Shown here one piece after another: positions 42,429 to 51,575 of a stretch of DNA of 64,000 nt (its first letter is position 1; each line of letters opens with the position of its first letter). A program made the position numbers and the translations under genes. This DNA comes from Kineosporia mesophila (GTDB lineage Bacteria; Actinomycetota; Actinomycetes; Actinomycetales; Kineosporiaceae): assembly GCF_021129235.1 (NCBI RefSeq), contig NZ_JAJOMA010000031.1:1-64000 (forward strand), given 5' to 3'. Below the pieces are notes generated by a model, which saw only the letters and a list, made by a program, of their open reading frames with translations, was not told the origin of the DNA and made no database searches.

Positions 42429-43237
42429 CGACCGATCTCACTCTGCCGGGCCGTGTCCAGCAGGCCGCCGACCGACTGCTGACCGCGCAGCGGGAGCGCC
42501 GCCCCGGCGCGCCGGTCCGTGACCTGATCGGCAGCACCGACATCACCGCCGCCTATGCGGTCCAGCAGCGGGTCGTCGACTCCCGGCTGGCGGCCGGTGC
42601 TCGCCGGGTGGGCCGCAAGATCGGCCTCACCTCCGCGGCCGTGCAGCAGCAGGTCGGTGTCGACCGGCCGGACTTCGGGGTCCTGCTCGACGACATGCTC
42701 TTCCACCACGGCGACCAGATCCCGGCCGGACGGCTGCTCCAGCCCCGGGCCGAGGGGGAGATCGCTTTCGTGCTCGCGACCGACCTCGAGGACCCTGACC
42801 TGCCGCGCGAGCGGCTGCCACAGGCCGTCTCCCACGCCGTCGCCGCGATCGAGGTGGTGGACAGCCGGGTGCGTGAGTGGGACATCGCCATCACCGACAC
42901 TGTCGCCGACAACGCTTCCAGCGGCGCCTTCGTCCTCGGGCGGGAGCAGGTGCCGCTCGACGCGTTCGTGCCCCGTGACGTCACCATGCGGATGACCGTC
43001 AACGGCACCGAGATGTCCACCGGCACCGGACAAGCCTGCCTCGGCGACCCGCTGGACGCGTTGTGGTGGCTGGCCCGCACGTCCATCGAATTCGGCGCCC
43101 CCCTGCGCGCGGGCGAGATCATTCTCTCCGGTGCCCTCGGGCCGCTGGTCCCGGTCCGGGCCGGGGATGCCCTGGACCTCGAGGTCAGCGGCCTGGGCCG
43201 TGTCTTCGTCACTTTTACGCGAGGTGAGTACTCATGA
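42425..43237 (+). CDS. hsaE: 2-hydroxypenta-2,4-dienoate hydratase (HsaE/MhpD-like)
   Basis: A 270-residue enzyme of the MhpD/HpcG fold. It has [32 protein letters not shown] and [15 protein letters not shown], whose Glu residues bind the metal, plus [14 protein letters not shown]. The reaction adds water to the dienoate released by the hydrolase, giving 4-hydroxy-2-oxo acid. The GTG start overlaps the preceding stop, and the stop overlaps the next ATG. Confidence 0.88.
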   Translation: MTTDLTLPGRVQQAADRLLTAQRERRPGAPVRDLIGSTDITAAYAVQQRVVDSRLAAGARRVGRKIGLTSAAVQQQVGVDRPDFGVLLDDMLFHHGDQIPAGRLLQPRAEGEIAFVLATDLEDPDLPRERLPQAVSHAVAAIEVVDSRVREWDIAITDTVADNASSGAFVLGREQVPLDAFVPRDVTMRMTVNGTEMSTGTGQACLGDPLDALWWLARTSIEFGAPLRAGEIILSGALGPLVPVRAGDALDLEVSGLGRVFVTFTRGEYS

Positions 43238-44172
43238 CCACGAAGGTCGCCGTGATCGGTTCCGGAAACATCGGGACCGACCTGATGTTCAAGATCATCC
43301 GAAGGTCCACGGTCCTGGAAATGGCGGCCATGGTCGGCATCGACCCGCAGTCCGACGGCCTGGCCCGTGCCTCCCGGCTGAGCATCCCGGTCACCTCCGA
43401 CGGGGTCAAAGGCCTGATCGCAATGCCGGGCTTCGACGAGATCGGGATCGTCTTCGACGCCACCTCGGCCCGCGGGCACCTGGAGAACGCGCAGGCCCTG
43501 GCGCCGTTCGGCAAGCGGCTCATCGATCTCACACCGGCCGCGAGCGGACCGTTCGTGGTGCCCCCGGTGAATCTGACCCAGCACCTGGACGCACCGGACA
43601 TCAACATGGTGACGTGCGGGGGCCAGGCCACGATCCCGATCGTGGCGGCGGTCTCCCGGGTCACCCCGGTGCCCTACGCCGAGATCGTGGCCTCGGTGTC
43701 GTCGCGCTCGGCCGGTCCCGGTACCCGGGCGAACATCGACGAGTTCACCGAGACCACCGCCCACGCGGTCGAGAACGTCGGCGGAGCGGTACGGGGCAAG
43801 GCGATCATCATCCTCAACCCCGCGGACCCGCCACTGATCATGCGCGACACCGTCTACTGCCTGACCGGGGACGTCGATCACGACGCGGTCCGGGAGTCCA
43901 TCACCCGGATGGTCGCCGACGTCGCCCAGTACGTCCCCGGGTACCGGCTGAAGCAGAAGGTCCAGTTCGCCGCAGTGGATCCCGCAGCCCTGACACCCCT
44001 GCTGGGTGACGCCGCTGCGGGCGTGCGCTGGAAGATCAGTACCTTCCTCGAAGTCGAGGGTGCAGCCGATTATCTGCCGCCCTACGCGGGCAATCTCGAC
44101 ATCATGACCGCAGCTGCCCTGCGCGTGGGTGAGCTCGTCGCCACCGGTACGACGTCAGGAGCCCGTCCGTGA
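43234..44172 (+). CDS. hsaG: acetaldehyde/propionaldehyde dehydrogenase, acylating (HsaG/MhpF-like)
   Basis: A 312-residue CoA-acylating dehydrogenase. The Rossmann turn [15 protein letters not shown] opens the protein, and the nucleophile is Cys128 in [12 protein letters not shown]. Further motifs [16 protein letters not shown] and [12 protein letters not shown] are standard. It converts the aldehyde formed by the adjacent aldolase into acyl-CoA using NAD. In this family it forms a channelled heterotetramer with the aldolase encoded next. Both junctions are stop/start overlaps. Confidence 0.9.
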   Translation: MTTKVAVIGSGNIGTDLMFKIIRRSTVLEMAAMVGIDPQSDGLARASRLSIPVTSDGVKGLIAMPGFDEIGIVFDATSARGHLENAQALAPFGKRLIDLTPAASGPFVVPPVNLTQHLDAPDINMVTCGGQATIPIVAAVSRVTPVPYAEIVASVSSRSAGPGTRANIDEFTETTAHAVENVGGAVRGKAIIILNPADPPLIMRDTVYCLTGDVDHDAVRESITRMVADVAQYVPGYRLKQKVQFAAVDPAALTPLLGDAAAGVRWKISTFLEVEGAADYLPPYAGNLDIMTAAALRVGELVATGTTSGARP

Positions 44173-45170
44173 ACATCTACCTGCAGGACGTCACCCTTCG
44201 CGACGGCATGCACGCCATGCGGCACCGGATCGGCCTGCGCCCCCTGGCCGCCGTCGTCGCAGCTCTCGACCGTGCCGGGGTGAACGCGATCGAGGTGACG
44301 CACGGAGACGGGCTGTCAGGCTCCAGCCTGAACTACGGCATCGGCAGTCATTCGGACTGGGAGTGGATCGAGGCCGCGGTGGCGCAGATGCAGCAGGCCG
44401 TACCGACCAGCCTCCTGCTGCCCGGTGTCGGCACCATCGAGGACCTGCGCCGGGCTGCCGGGCTGGGCATCCGATCGGTCCGGATCGCGACCCACTGCAC
44501 CGAGGCGGACATCTCGGCCCAGCACATCTCCGCCGCCCGTGAACTGGGCCTGGATGTCTCCGGTTTCCTGATGATGGCCCATCTGGCCCCGCCGCCGGAA
44601 CTGGCCCGGCAGGCAAAACTGATGGAGTCGTACGGCGCCCACTGTGTCTACGTGACCGACTCCGCCGGCGCCCTGACCATGGCCGGCGTCCGGGACCGGA
44701 TCCGCGCCTACCGGGAGGTGCTCGACGACGCCACTCAGATCGGGATCCACGCCCACCAGAATCTGTCGCTGTCGGTGGCCAACTCGGTGGTCGCGGTCGA
44801 GGAGGGCGCTCACCGGGTGGACGCGTCGCTGGCCGGTCACGGGGCCGGCGCGGGCAACACCCCGATCGAGGCGTTCGTCGCGGTCGCCGATCGTCTGGGC
44901 TGGGAGACCGGCTGCTCGGTGTTCGAGTTGCAGGATGCCGCCGACGATCTCGTGCGCCCCCGGCAGGAGCGGCCGGTGCAGGTCGACCGGGAGACCCTGA
45001 CCCTGGGCTACGCCGGGGTCTACTCCAGCTTCCTGCTCCACGCCGAGGACGCGGCGAAGACCTACGGCCCGGACGCGCGGCGGCTACTCACGGTGGCGGG
45101 GGAGCGGGCCCTGGTGGGAGGCCAGGAGGACATGCTGGTGGACATCGCACTCGACATCGTCGACAAGTGA
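44169..45170 (+). CDS. hsaF: 4-hydroxy-2-oxovalerate aldolase (HsaF/MhpE-like)
   Basis: A 333-residue aldolase. TLRDGMHA at the start carries the Arg11-Asp12 pair, GIHAHQNL the metal ligands His194 and His196, and [13 protein letters not shown] the closing loop. It splits the hydrated dienoate product to pyruvate and an aldehyde, which passes to the dehydrogenase. The start is GTG 44169 overlapping the previous stop. It is the last gene of the coupled HsaD-E-G-F-like unit, in the order seen in several actinobacteria. Confidence 0.9.
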   Translation: MNIYLQDVTLRDGMHAMRHRIGLRPLAAVVAALDRAGVNAIEVTHGDGLSGSSLNYGIGSHSDWEWIEAAVAQMQQAVPTSLLLPGVGTIEDLRRAAGLGIRSVRIATHCTEADISAQHISAARELGLDVSGFLMMAHLAPPPELARQAKLMESYGAHCVYVTDSAGALTMAGVRDRIRAYREVLDDATQIGIHAHQNLSLSVANSVVAVEEGAHRVDASLAGHGAGAGNTPIEAFVAVADRLGWETGCSVFELQDAADDLVRPRQERPVQVDRETLTLGYAGVYSSFLLHAEDAAKTYGPDARRLLTVAGERALVGGQEDMLVDIALDIVDK

Positions 45171-45281
45171 TTCGCGACGGTTCGGAAAGACCCACAAACG
45201 CAGCCATTCCCATCCGTGAATCAGGCGTTATAGTCAACTGATTATCTGTTCGCCGACAAAGATGTCAGTGGGTCGATAGAG

Positions 45282-46172
45282 ATGAGCGTCAGATCCTCGA
45301 ACGGTCCGAAGGACGCTAACCCCTCTTCCGGGACTGAACCTCCGTCGATGGTGGAGCGAATCACCCAGATCATGGATGTTTTCGCCTTGCCGATGGCCAC
45401 GCTGTCCCTGGATGAGGTCACCCGCCGGTCCGGGTTACCCCGCTCCACCACGCACCGGATTCTCACCAAACTCGTCCAGTTCGGCTGGGTCAGCTACATC
45501 GATGCTCAGTACAGCCTGGGCCAGCGGGCTCTCGGTCTCGGTGCCCGGGAACTGGTGTACAACCAGCTTCGCTCCGCCGCACACAGCCGGCTGCACGATC
45601 TGTCCTGCCAGACCGGGCTGACGGTGCACCTGGCCGCCCTGGACGGCCCGAACATCTACTATGTAGACAAATTTGGAGGCCAGGGGTCTGTGCGCGTGCC
45701 CTCCGAGGTCGGAGGCCGGGCCCCGGCTCACTGCACGGCGCTCGGCAAGGCCATCCTGGCGCAGTTGCCGCCCGAAGCCGTGCACGAGCAGTATGCCGAC
45801 GTGCTCGGCTCGGCCCGGCACACGAACCGCACGATCGTCACCATGTCCGCCCTGCACCGTGAACTCGCGCGCATCCGCGGACGCCATGGCCTGGCCTTCG
45901 AGCGCGGAGAATGCTTCTCGGACATCGCCTGCGTGGGGATGCCGGTGAGCGACAGCCGCGGCCCGGTCGCAGCCGTGTCGGTGGTAGCCGATTTCCGTTC
46001 CAACATCGAACGTTTTGCGCCGCTGGTGGTGGAGGTGGCCCATGCGGTGTCACGCGACCTGATCCAGAAGGAGTCCGTGAGCACCGGTCAGCCGGCGCCC
46101 AATGCCTCGCGGGTCAGTCGCTGGGAATCGTCCTGGCTACTGGGGGATGGATCTCAGGTCAGCTCGGCCTGA
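45282..46172 (+). CDS. IclR-family transcriptional regulator
   Basis: A 296-residue regulator. The N-terminal winged helix reads VERITQIMDVFALPMATLSLDEVTRRSGLPRSTTHRILTKL. The C-terminal effector domain has HLAALDGPNIYYVDKFGGQG, APAHCTALGKAILAQLP and ECFSDIACVGMPV, all standard for IclR proteins that sense small carboxylates. It sits between the HsaD-E-G-F-like unit and the HsaC-like gene, so it probably regulates the ring-cleavage genes. A 110-base gap precedes it. The gap contains TTATAGTCAACTGATTATC, a likely AT-rich promoter. Confidence 0.9.
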   Translation: MSVRSSNGPKDANPSSGTEPPSMVERITQIMDVFALPMATLSLDEVTRRSGLPRSTTHRILTKLVQFGWVSYIDAQYSLGQRALGLGARELVYNQLRSAAHSRLHDLSCQTGLTVHLAALDGPNIYYVDKFGGQGSVRVPSEVGGRAPAHCTALGKAILAQLPPEAVHEQYADVLGSARHTNRTIVTMSALHRELARIRGRHGLAFERGECFSDIACVGMPVSDSRGPVAAVSVVADFRSNIERFAPLVVEVAHAVSRDLIQKESVSTGQPAPNASRVSRWESSWLLGDGSQVSSA

Positions 46173-46236
46173 ACCGGAACGGTGGAAGCGGTGGGGAAGG
46201 CATCCAGGCCCTCTCCACCGCTTCGGTTCGACCGCT

Positions 46237-47256
46237 TCAGGACTTGGCGGTCCCCTTCTCCAGAACCGAGGCCAGGGGCGAAGAATTGGTTGACGACATC
46301 ATCGAGCTGTCCGGACCGATCTCCAGCGGGTCGCCGTACCAGGTGGCTCCCCACTCCATGGCCGGAGTCCACTCCAGCGCTTTCCAGTCCGGGTCGAAAA
46401 TGTGGTAACTGCCGGCGTACAGCTCGACCCGGTGACCCGAACCCGGATCCCGCAGGTACAGGTACATGGCCTGGGATACACCATGTTTGCCCGGGCCGAG
46501 GTCGAACGTGACGTCGTGGTCCCTCAGCACGTCCGCGGCCACCAGTACATCGCTGTGGTTCTCCAGGTTGAACGCCACGTGATGCATCTGGGCGTTCTTG
46601 CCGTCCGCGCTGACCGCGATGGCCAGGTCGTGCACCTGCGGTGTGACCGAGAGCCAGGAAGCCACGAGCATGTTGTTCGCCTCCGGAACATGGACGAATT
46701 CACGGCGTTTGAATCCGAACGATTCCCGCAGCCAGCCTTCTGCAGCACCGAGATGCTCGGGGGCAGCCTGCACGTTGAAGTGGTCAATGCGGCGCACCCC
46801 CAGGCCACGCCGACGGGAGCTGTTGCTCGGGAGTTTGGAACGGATCTCCTCGGGTGCCTGTGGGGCGTCGATGTCGTAGTACAGCTCGAAAGGGTGCTCG
46901 GAGTGCGGCAGCAGGAACCGTGTGGCCGTGCCGCGCCCCGCCTGGTGACCGGACGGTAGTTCGACCGCCTCGACCTCCTGCGCGATCAGCTGCTGGTGGA
47001 ACAGCTCGACGTCCTGCGGTCGCGCCACCCGGAAGCTGTACGAGTCCACCACCGCCTCAGCGCTACTGAACAGCACCAGGGAATGATGTTTGAGTTCCTG
47101 GTACCCGCGCAGGTAAGAGGTATCGCCGATCCGTTCGACTTCTTCCATACCCAGCAGATCGCGGAAGAAGTGCAGTGACTTCTCCAGATCGGGCGTTCCC
47201 AGCGAGACGGCGCCCACCTGGGCGATTCTCGGGCCACCGGGTGGTGTCGTCGTCAT
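46237..47256 (-). CDS. hsaC: extradiol ring-cleavage dioxygenase (HsaC-like, type I VOC)
   Basis: A 339-residue two-domain VOC dioxygenase. The iron ligands are recognisable in the C-terminal half: His159 in RRIDHFN, His225/226 in AQMHHVAFNL and Glu278 in HRVELYAG. The N-terminal domain has a parallel fold without the ligands (GAVSLGTPDLEKSLHFFRDLLG). The class opens catechols beside the hydroxyls; HsaC acts on the catechol made by HsaA. It is convergent with the IclR gene, with 64 bases between. The 180-base gap before it has no gene. The C-terminal 40 residues are rich in Ser and look species-specific. Confidence 0.85.
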   Translation of the reverse strand: MTTTPPGGPRIAQVGAVSLGTPDLEKSLHFFRDLLGMEEVERIGDTSYLRGYQELKHHSLVLFSSAEAVVDSYSFRVARPQDVELFHQQLIAQEVEAVELPSGHQAGRGTATRFLLPHSEHPFELYYDIDAPQAPEEIRSKLPSNSSRRRGLGVRRIDHFNVQAAPEHLGAAEGWLRESFGFKRREFVHVPEANNMLVASWLSVTPQVHDLAIAVSADGKNAQMHHVAFNLENHSDVLVAADVLRDHDVTFDLGPGKHGVSQAMYLYLRDPGSGHRVELYAGSYHIFDPDWKALEWTPAMEWGATWYGDPLEIGPDSSMMSSTNSSPLASVLEKGTAKS

Positions 47257-47436
47257 GGAGTGCTCCTTCGGGAAGTCGTCGACGCACCGGGCTGATCGGT
47301 GCTTCTCAGCTCACCACGATTCTATTTTTCTGCTGGGCAACGACTTCCGAAACAGTCCCAGTGGCCGGGATGAGGCGCCGATGCGCCGCACAGCACACAG
47401 AACCTTGCTCGCAGGCTTCTGGCCGGATCCGGACCC

Positions 47437-48213
47437 TCAGGGCAGGTAGCGCCCGCCGTTGGGGCCCAGCGTCTGCCCGGTGACGTAGGAGGCCTCCTCC
47501 GAGACCAGGTACGCCACCGCGTAGGCGATGTCCTCGGGACGTCCCGCCCGCTTCATCGGCATCGTGGCGGCGACCTTCTCCACGTCGATCGGCCCCTCCC
47601 GCACGAGCGGTGTGTCGACGAACCCCGGGGGCACGTGGTTCACGGTGATGCCCGAACCGATGTACTCCACGGCCAGGGCCTTGGTCAGGCCGATGACACC
47701 CCCCTTGGACGCCACGTAGTGGGCCATCGCCGGGGCACCGGTCTGGGCGGAGGACGAGGAGATGTTGACGATCCGGCCCCAGCCGGCCCCCAGCATGTCG
47801 CCGATCAGGACCTGGGTGACCAGGAAGGGGCCCTTGAGATTGATCCGGATCATCCGGTCCCACTCGTCCTCGGTGAGGTCGGTGAAAGGGATGTAGTTCG
47901 TGGTCCCGGCGTTGTTCACCAGGATCGTCACCGGCCCGAGCTCGGCCCGGGTCTGCTCGGACGCTGCCACCACGGACGTGCGGTCGGCTGCGTCACCACC
48001 CACGGCCACGGCACGTCCGCCGGCTTTCTCAATCAGGGCGGCCGTCTCCTGGGCGCCTTCGAGGTTCAGGTCCCAGACGGCCACCGCGGCACCCCGGGCG
48101 GCCAGTTCGACGGCGATCCCCCGGCCGATGCCGCGGGCCCCGCCGGTCACGACAGCGTTCTTCCCGTCCAGGGACACGATTGCTCCTTTGCCTGCGCGTA
48201 CTGATTCCGTCAC
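47437..48213 (-). CDS. SDR-family oxidoreductase
   Basis: A 258-residue classical SDR. It has AVVTGGARGIGRGIAVEL, DLNLEG, ILVNNAGTTNYIPF, SSSSAQTGAPAMAHYVASKGG with the catalytic Tyr-x3-Lys, and TGQTLGPNGGRYLP at the end. An Asp-like residue after the second strand suggests NAD(H). ATG 48213 overlaps the stop of the carboxymuconolactone decarboxylase-like gene (ATGA). It is placed between HsaC-like and the BVMO unit, and the substrate is likely a hydroxyacyl or steroid intermediate. Confidence 0.88.
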   Translation of the reverse strand: MTESVRAGKGAIVSLDGKNAVVTGGARGIGRGIAVELAARGAAVAVWDLNLEGAQETAALIEKAGGRAVAVGGDAADRTSVVAASEQTRAELGPVTILVNNAGTTNYIPFTDLTEDEWDRMIRINLKGPFLVTQVLIGDMLGAGWGRIVNISSSSAQTGAPAMAHYVASKGGVIGLTKALAVEYIGSGITVNHVPPGFVDTPLVREGPIDVEKVAATMPMKRAGRPEDIAYAVAYLVSEEASYVTGQTLGPNGGRYLP

Positions 48214-48617
48214 TCGCCCAATGCCTCTCGGGTGGCCGTGCGTGCGGCTACCGCTCGCGGGAAACCGGCGTACCCGGCGGAGTGATAGATGACCTCGGCG
48301 ATGTCCTCGCGGGTGAGGCCATTGGTGAGACCGATGCGTACGTGGGTCTTCAGCTCGGTCTCGGCGCCCAGCGCGATCAGCATGGCGATCGTGATCAGGC
48401 TGCGGTCACGGGGGGCCAGCTGCTCGCGGGCCCAGAGCGAGCCCCAGACGCTGGTCGTGCCGATGTCGACGAGTTCCTCCCCGAGCTTGCCGTCACGCAG
48501 GCTGATGGGCCCGTCGGGGAAGACGCCGGGCATCGCGGCCCGCATCGCATTCTCGCCGGCTGTTCGCAGGTCCGGGCCGGGGGCCGGGGACGCCGCACTG
48601 CGTTCCTCCGTCGTCAT
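48210..48617 (-). CDS. carboxymuconolactone decarboxylase-family protein
   Basis: A 135-residue small helical protein. It has the CMD signature ELKTHVRIGLTNGLTREDIAEVIYHSAGYAGFPRA, with the Glu and His in the expected helices. The pattern lacks the C-x-x-C of AhpD, so it is not a peroxidase of that type. Members catalyse decarboxylation or lactone changes, and many remain uncharacterised. ATG 48617 is chosen because the family starts here. A copy of the 20-bp operator lies only 12 bases upstream. Confidence 0.8.
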   Translation of the reverse strand: MTTEERSAASPAPGPDLRTAGENAMRAAMPGVFPDGPISLRDGKLGEELVDIGTTSVWGSLWAREQLAPRDRSLITIAMLIALGAETELKTHVRIGLTNGLTREDIAEVIYHSAGYAGFPRAVAARTATREALGE

Positions 48618-48628
48618 GCTGGAAAAAT

Positions 48629-48648
48629 TAGACCAAGCGGTCGGTACA
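48629..48648. promoter_or_regulatory. TetR-type operator, site 1 (CMD/SDR unit)
   Basis: TAGACCAAGCGGTCGGTACA. The reverse complement aligns with the consensus TGTACCGACCGGTCGAAA, weakest in the right half. It lies 12 bases before ATG 48617. Confidence 0.65.
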
Positions 48649-48767
48649 GACAAGAGGCAAGGACCGGTCCTGCGCGAGGCGGTCCCCGTAGGCGTTGTGC
48701 CGGAGGTGATCCGAACCCCCTGGCCGTTGTCGGCGTCCACCGGCTGTTCTACGCTCACTCTGATTCG

Positions 48768-48787
48768 TAGACCGACCGGTCGAAACA
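48768..48787. promoter_or_regulatory. TetR-type operator, site 2 (BVMO)
   Basis: TAGACCGACCGGTCGAAACA contains the palindromic core GACCGACCGGTC. It stands 37 bases before the Baeyer-Villiger monooxygenase ATG. Confidence 0.85.
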
Positions 48788-48823
48788 ACACGGTCGCGTG
48801 AGTGACCGTGGTCTGGAGAAAAG

Positions 48824-50470
48824 ATGAGCGAACCGTCGAAGGTGCCGGCCGCGCAGGTGCGCGAGGAGGTCGAGGTCCTGATCATCGGGGCCGGGGTGAC
48901 CGGGCTCTACCAGTTGCAGCAGGCGCTCGAGGCAGGCCTGTCGGTGCGGCTTCTCGAGGCCGGGGGCGGCGTCGGTGGCACCTGGTACTGGAACCGTTAC
49001 CCCGAGGCCCGTTTCGACTCTGAGAGTTACTCGTACGGCTTCCTGTTCTCGGAGGAGCTGTGGCGGGAGTGGGAGTGGAGCGAGAAGTACGCCGCCCAGC
49101 CCGAGGTGGAGCGTTACTTCAACCATGTGGTCGACCGGTTCGGCCTGCGGCAGTACATCACCTTCGGCTCGAAGGTGATCTCGGCCGTGTTCGACGAGGC
49201 GAGCGGCACGTACACGGTTGGGACGCAGGGCGGTGACTTCTACCGCACCCGGTTCCTGGTTGCGGCCAGCGGAAACCTCTCGGTGCCGTTCATCCCGGCG
49301 ATCGCGGGGCGAGAGTCGTTCCGCGGCGGCCAGTACCACACCGGTCGCTGGCCTGAGGAGGGCGTGGACCTCACCGGTCAGCGGGTGGCCCAGATCGGGA
49401 CCGGCTCCAGCGGGGTGCAGATCGTGCCCGCGATCGCCGGCCAGGTGGAGCAGCTGACGGTGTACCAGATGAAGGCCGACTGGGTCACCCCGCTGAACAA
49501 CGGCCCCCTGACCGAGGACGAGAAGACCTGGATCCGGGAGAATTTCGAGGAGATCCGGCAGACGCTGAATACCTCGCCGAGCGGGTTCGCCCACGATATG
49601 AGGGGAGGAATGTCCACCGACGCCACCCCGGAGGAACATCAGGCGATGTTCGAGAAGATGTGGGCCAGCGAGGGGTTCCGCAAGCTGACCGAGACCTACT
49701 GGGACCTCCTCCTGAATTCCGAGATCAACGGCAAGTGGTGCGCGTACCTGGCCGGGAAGATCCGGTCGATCGTCAAGGACCCGGTGACCGCCGAGCGGCT
49801 GATACCGAAGGACAGCGGTTACGGCGGTCGCCGGCCCCCGTTCGGCACCGGGTACTTCGAGGCGTACAACAACCCGAACGTCGAGCTGGTGTCGCTGCCG
49901 GAGACCCCGATCCTGCGGATCACCGAGACCGGTATCGAGACCACCGAGGGCCTGCGTGAGGTCGACCTCATCATCTGGGGAACCGGCTGGGACTTCGGCA
50001 CCGGAGCGCTGAACCGGCTGGGTCTGCGCGGGCGCGAAGGGCTGGCACTGGAGGAGTACTGGTCGGCCGGCCCGCAGACCTACCTGGGGATCATGACGGC
50101 GGGCTTCCCGAACTTCTTCTTCCCCGGCGGGCCGCACGGGGCCACCGGCAACAACCCGCGGTACGCCGGCGATCAGGTGGAGTACACCACCGAGGTGATC
50201 AGGGCGGCGAAGGAGCGGGGGAGCGACGTGGTCGAGGTCGAGCCGGGAGCGCAGGATCAGTGGACGACCATGGTCAACGACCAGTCGCACCTGTCGTCGT
50301 TCCTGGACAGCAGCTACTTCTCCGGCGGCAACATCCCCGGTAAGCCGGTGAAGCAGCTGCTCAACCCGACCGGACGGCCGACGCTGCAGAAGATGATCGC
50401 GGATGACACCTCAGCGGGGCATCCGGCGCTGCGGTTCTCGAGGGCGAGCCGGTCCGGGCCGGTTTCCTGA
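48824..50470 (+). CDS. Baeyer-Villiger monooxygenase, class B flavoprotein
   Basis: A 548-residue flavoprotein. The FAD site is GAGVTG at 22-27, with GGTWYWNRYPEARFDSES following. The type I BVMO fingerprint FRGGQYHTGRWP is at about 166-177 and the NADPH-binding turn GTGSSG at 192-197. Enzymes of this group insert oxygen next to a ketone, making an ester or lactone. In steroid degraders they attack ring or side-chain ketones. Operator site 2 stands just upstream. A hairpin follows the stop, so it is probably a single-gene transcript. The precise ketone is unknown. Confidence 0.92.
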   Translation: MSEPSKVPAAQVREEVEVLIIGAGVTGLYQLQQALEAGLSVRLLEAGGGVGGTWYWNRYPEARFDSESYSYGFLFSEELWREWEWSEKYAAQPEVERYFNHVVDRFGLRQYITFGSKVISAVFDEASGTYTVGTQGGDFYRTRFLVAASGNLSVPFIPAIAGRESFRGGQYHTGRWPEEGVDLTGQRVAQIGTGSSGVQIVPAIAGQVEQLTVYQMKADWVTPLNNGPLTEDEKTWIRENFEEIRQTLNTSPSGFAHDMRGGMSTDATPEEHQAMFEKMWASEGFRKLTETYWDLLLNSEINGKWCAYLAGKIRSIVKDPVTAERLIPKDSGYGGRRPPFGTGYFEAYNNPNVELVSLPETPILRITETGIETTEGLREVDLIIWGTGWDFGTGALNRLGLRGREGLALEEYWSAGPQTYLGIMTAGFPNFFFPGGPHGATGNNPRYAGDQVEYTTEVIRAAKERGSDVVEVEPGAQDQWTTMVNDQSHLSSFLDSSYFSGGNIPGKPVKQLLNPTGRPTLQKMIADDTSAGHPALRFSRASRSGPVS

Positions 50471-50490
50471 CCGGAGCGCCTCATCCGGTG

Positions 50491-50538
50491 CCCGGGGGGC
50501 CGGCGGGCCTGACGCACAGGCCGCACCGACCCCCCGGG
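50491..50538. terminator. bidirectional hairpin between convergent genes
   Basis: CCCGGGGGG (50491-50499) pairs with CCCCCCGGG (50530-50538). Inside it a second stem, GGCCTG/CAGGCC, surrounds ACGCA. It lies between the BVMO stop and the SnoaL stop and could terminate both. Confidence 0.7.
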
Positions 50539-50553
50539 GGGGCTCCGGCCCGG

Positions 50554-50961
50554 TCAGCGGAACTGCAGCACGCGGCGGCTGAATCGCCACACGCCGTCGT
50601 CGAGCCGGAGGGTGTCCTCGTAACGGCCCACGAACGCAACGGCGAAACCGGCTTCACCGCGAGTGGTGAGGGCCAGGTCGCTGCGGGCCGAGGCGGTGTT
50701 CTCGTCCCAGTCGGTGATCAGTGTGTTGGTCACCAGGTGGACCTGTGGGGAGGCGGGCGGCCAGGCGGCGTAGGCGGCCTCGATCGCGGACCGGCCCTCG
50801 AAGGTGCCCTGGCCGGCGATCTCGGAGACACCGTCGGCGACGAACAGGCCGGCGACGTCGGCCGGGCGGTTCTCGTCGAGGGCCTGGGCGTAGGCGGCGA
50901 TGGCGGCCAGGACGCCGCTGGCAACTGCGGCCGGAACGGGGGTGCCGGGGGTCTTGGGCAT
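50554..50961 (-). CDS. SnoaL-like/NTF2-fold protein
   Basis: A 135-residue protein starting MPKTPGTPVPAAVASGVLAAI and ending with GRYEDTLRLDDGVWRFSRRVLQF. The middle has VADGVSEIAGQGTFEGRSAIEAAYAAW, typical of the SnoaL-like group. The ribosome site before ATG 50961 is AGGAG. It follows another SnoaL-like gene after 44 bases, and both are read away from operator site 3. Function may be ketosteroid-isomerase-like, but no catalytic pair is proved. Confidence 0.78.
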   Translation of the reverse strand: MPKTPGTPVPAAVASGVLAAIAAYAQALDENRPADVAGLFVADGVSEIAGQGTFEGRSAIEAAYAAWPPASPQVHLVTNTLITDWDENTASARSDLALTTRGEAGFAVAFVGRYEDTLRLDDGVWRFSRRVLQFR

Positions 50962-51005
50962 GAGGTCTCCTGCTGGTGGGCTCGGGCGGGCGATTCGGGT
51001 GGGGA

Positions 51006-51392
51006 TCAGGACTCGAAGCTGGTGACGCGGCTGCGGATCTTCCAATGGCCCTCGTCCAGTGCGTACTCGTCCTGGTACCGCCCGCGGACCTGCGGGACCC
51101 ATCCGCTGTCGGTGCGCTGGAGGAAGAGGACGTCGGCCCGGGCGGTGGCCCGGGTGTCGCTGAGGACGGTGACGTGGATGTTGGCGCCCAGGTGCAGCTG
51201 CGGCTGGGTCGGCGTCCACTGGCCGTAGGCGGCGAGCAGGGCGTCGTGGCCCTCGACGGGTTCGGCGCCGGGCAGTTTCAGGACGGCGTCCTTGGTGTAG
51301 AGCGCCACGATGTCACCGGCGCGGCCCTCGTCCTGGGCCTGGATGTGGGCGGCGATCAGGTTGCGTACAGAGGCCTCGGGGGAATCGGCCAT
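51006..51392 (-). CDS. SnoaL-like/NTF2-fold protein
   Basis: A 128-residue protein. ATG 51392 is chosen because AGGAG precedes it. It has MADSPEASVRNLIAAHIQAQD, GEPVEGHDALLAAYGQW-like centre and RGRYQDEYALDEGHWKIRSR, matching its neighbour in layout. The two genes form a pair under operator site 3. This mirrors the pair at 13.4-14.4 kb in the other catabolic operon. Confidence 0.78.
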   Translation of the reverse strand: MADSPEASVRNLIAAHIQAQDEGRAGDIVALYTKDAVLKLPGAEPVEGHDALLAAYGQWTPTQPQLHLGANIHVTVLSDTRATARADVLFLQRTDSGWVPQVRGRYQDEYALDEGHWKIRSRVTSFES

Positions 51393-51433
51393 GTCTTCTC
51401 TCCTGGGTCGGCCCTGACTCACGGAACAAACTA

Positions 51434-51453
51434 TGTTTCGACCGGTCAGTCTA
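51434..51453. promoter_or_regulatory. TetR-type operator, site 3 (SnoaL pair)
   Basis: TGTTTCGACCGGTCAGTCTA, read in reverse as TAGACTGACCGGTCGAAACA. It lies 41 bases before ATG 51392. Confidence 0.85.
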
Positions 51454-51496
51454 GAAGTCGAAAGAAGTACGACGGAAGAGGTCTGCCTCCCTTGAA

Positions 51497-51516
51497 CTTT
51501 TCGATCGGTCGGTACA
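51497..51516. promoter_or_regulatory. TetR-type operator, site 4 (cyclase)
   Basis: CTTTTCGATCGGTCGGTACA, reverse TGTACCGACCGATCGAAAAG. It lies 60 bases before GTG 51576 and 63 bases, centre to centre, from site 3. Confidence 0.85.
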
Positions 51517-51575
51517 AGAATTCACTCACGCCCGGCGCCGTCGACGACGACGGTGACCATGAAGGAGGAGCGACC

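Noticed and set aside
48755-50290. A 511-codon minus-strand frame
   Set aside because: Antisense to the Baeyer-Villiger monooxygenase with its FAD and fingerprint motifs.
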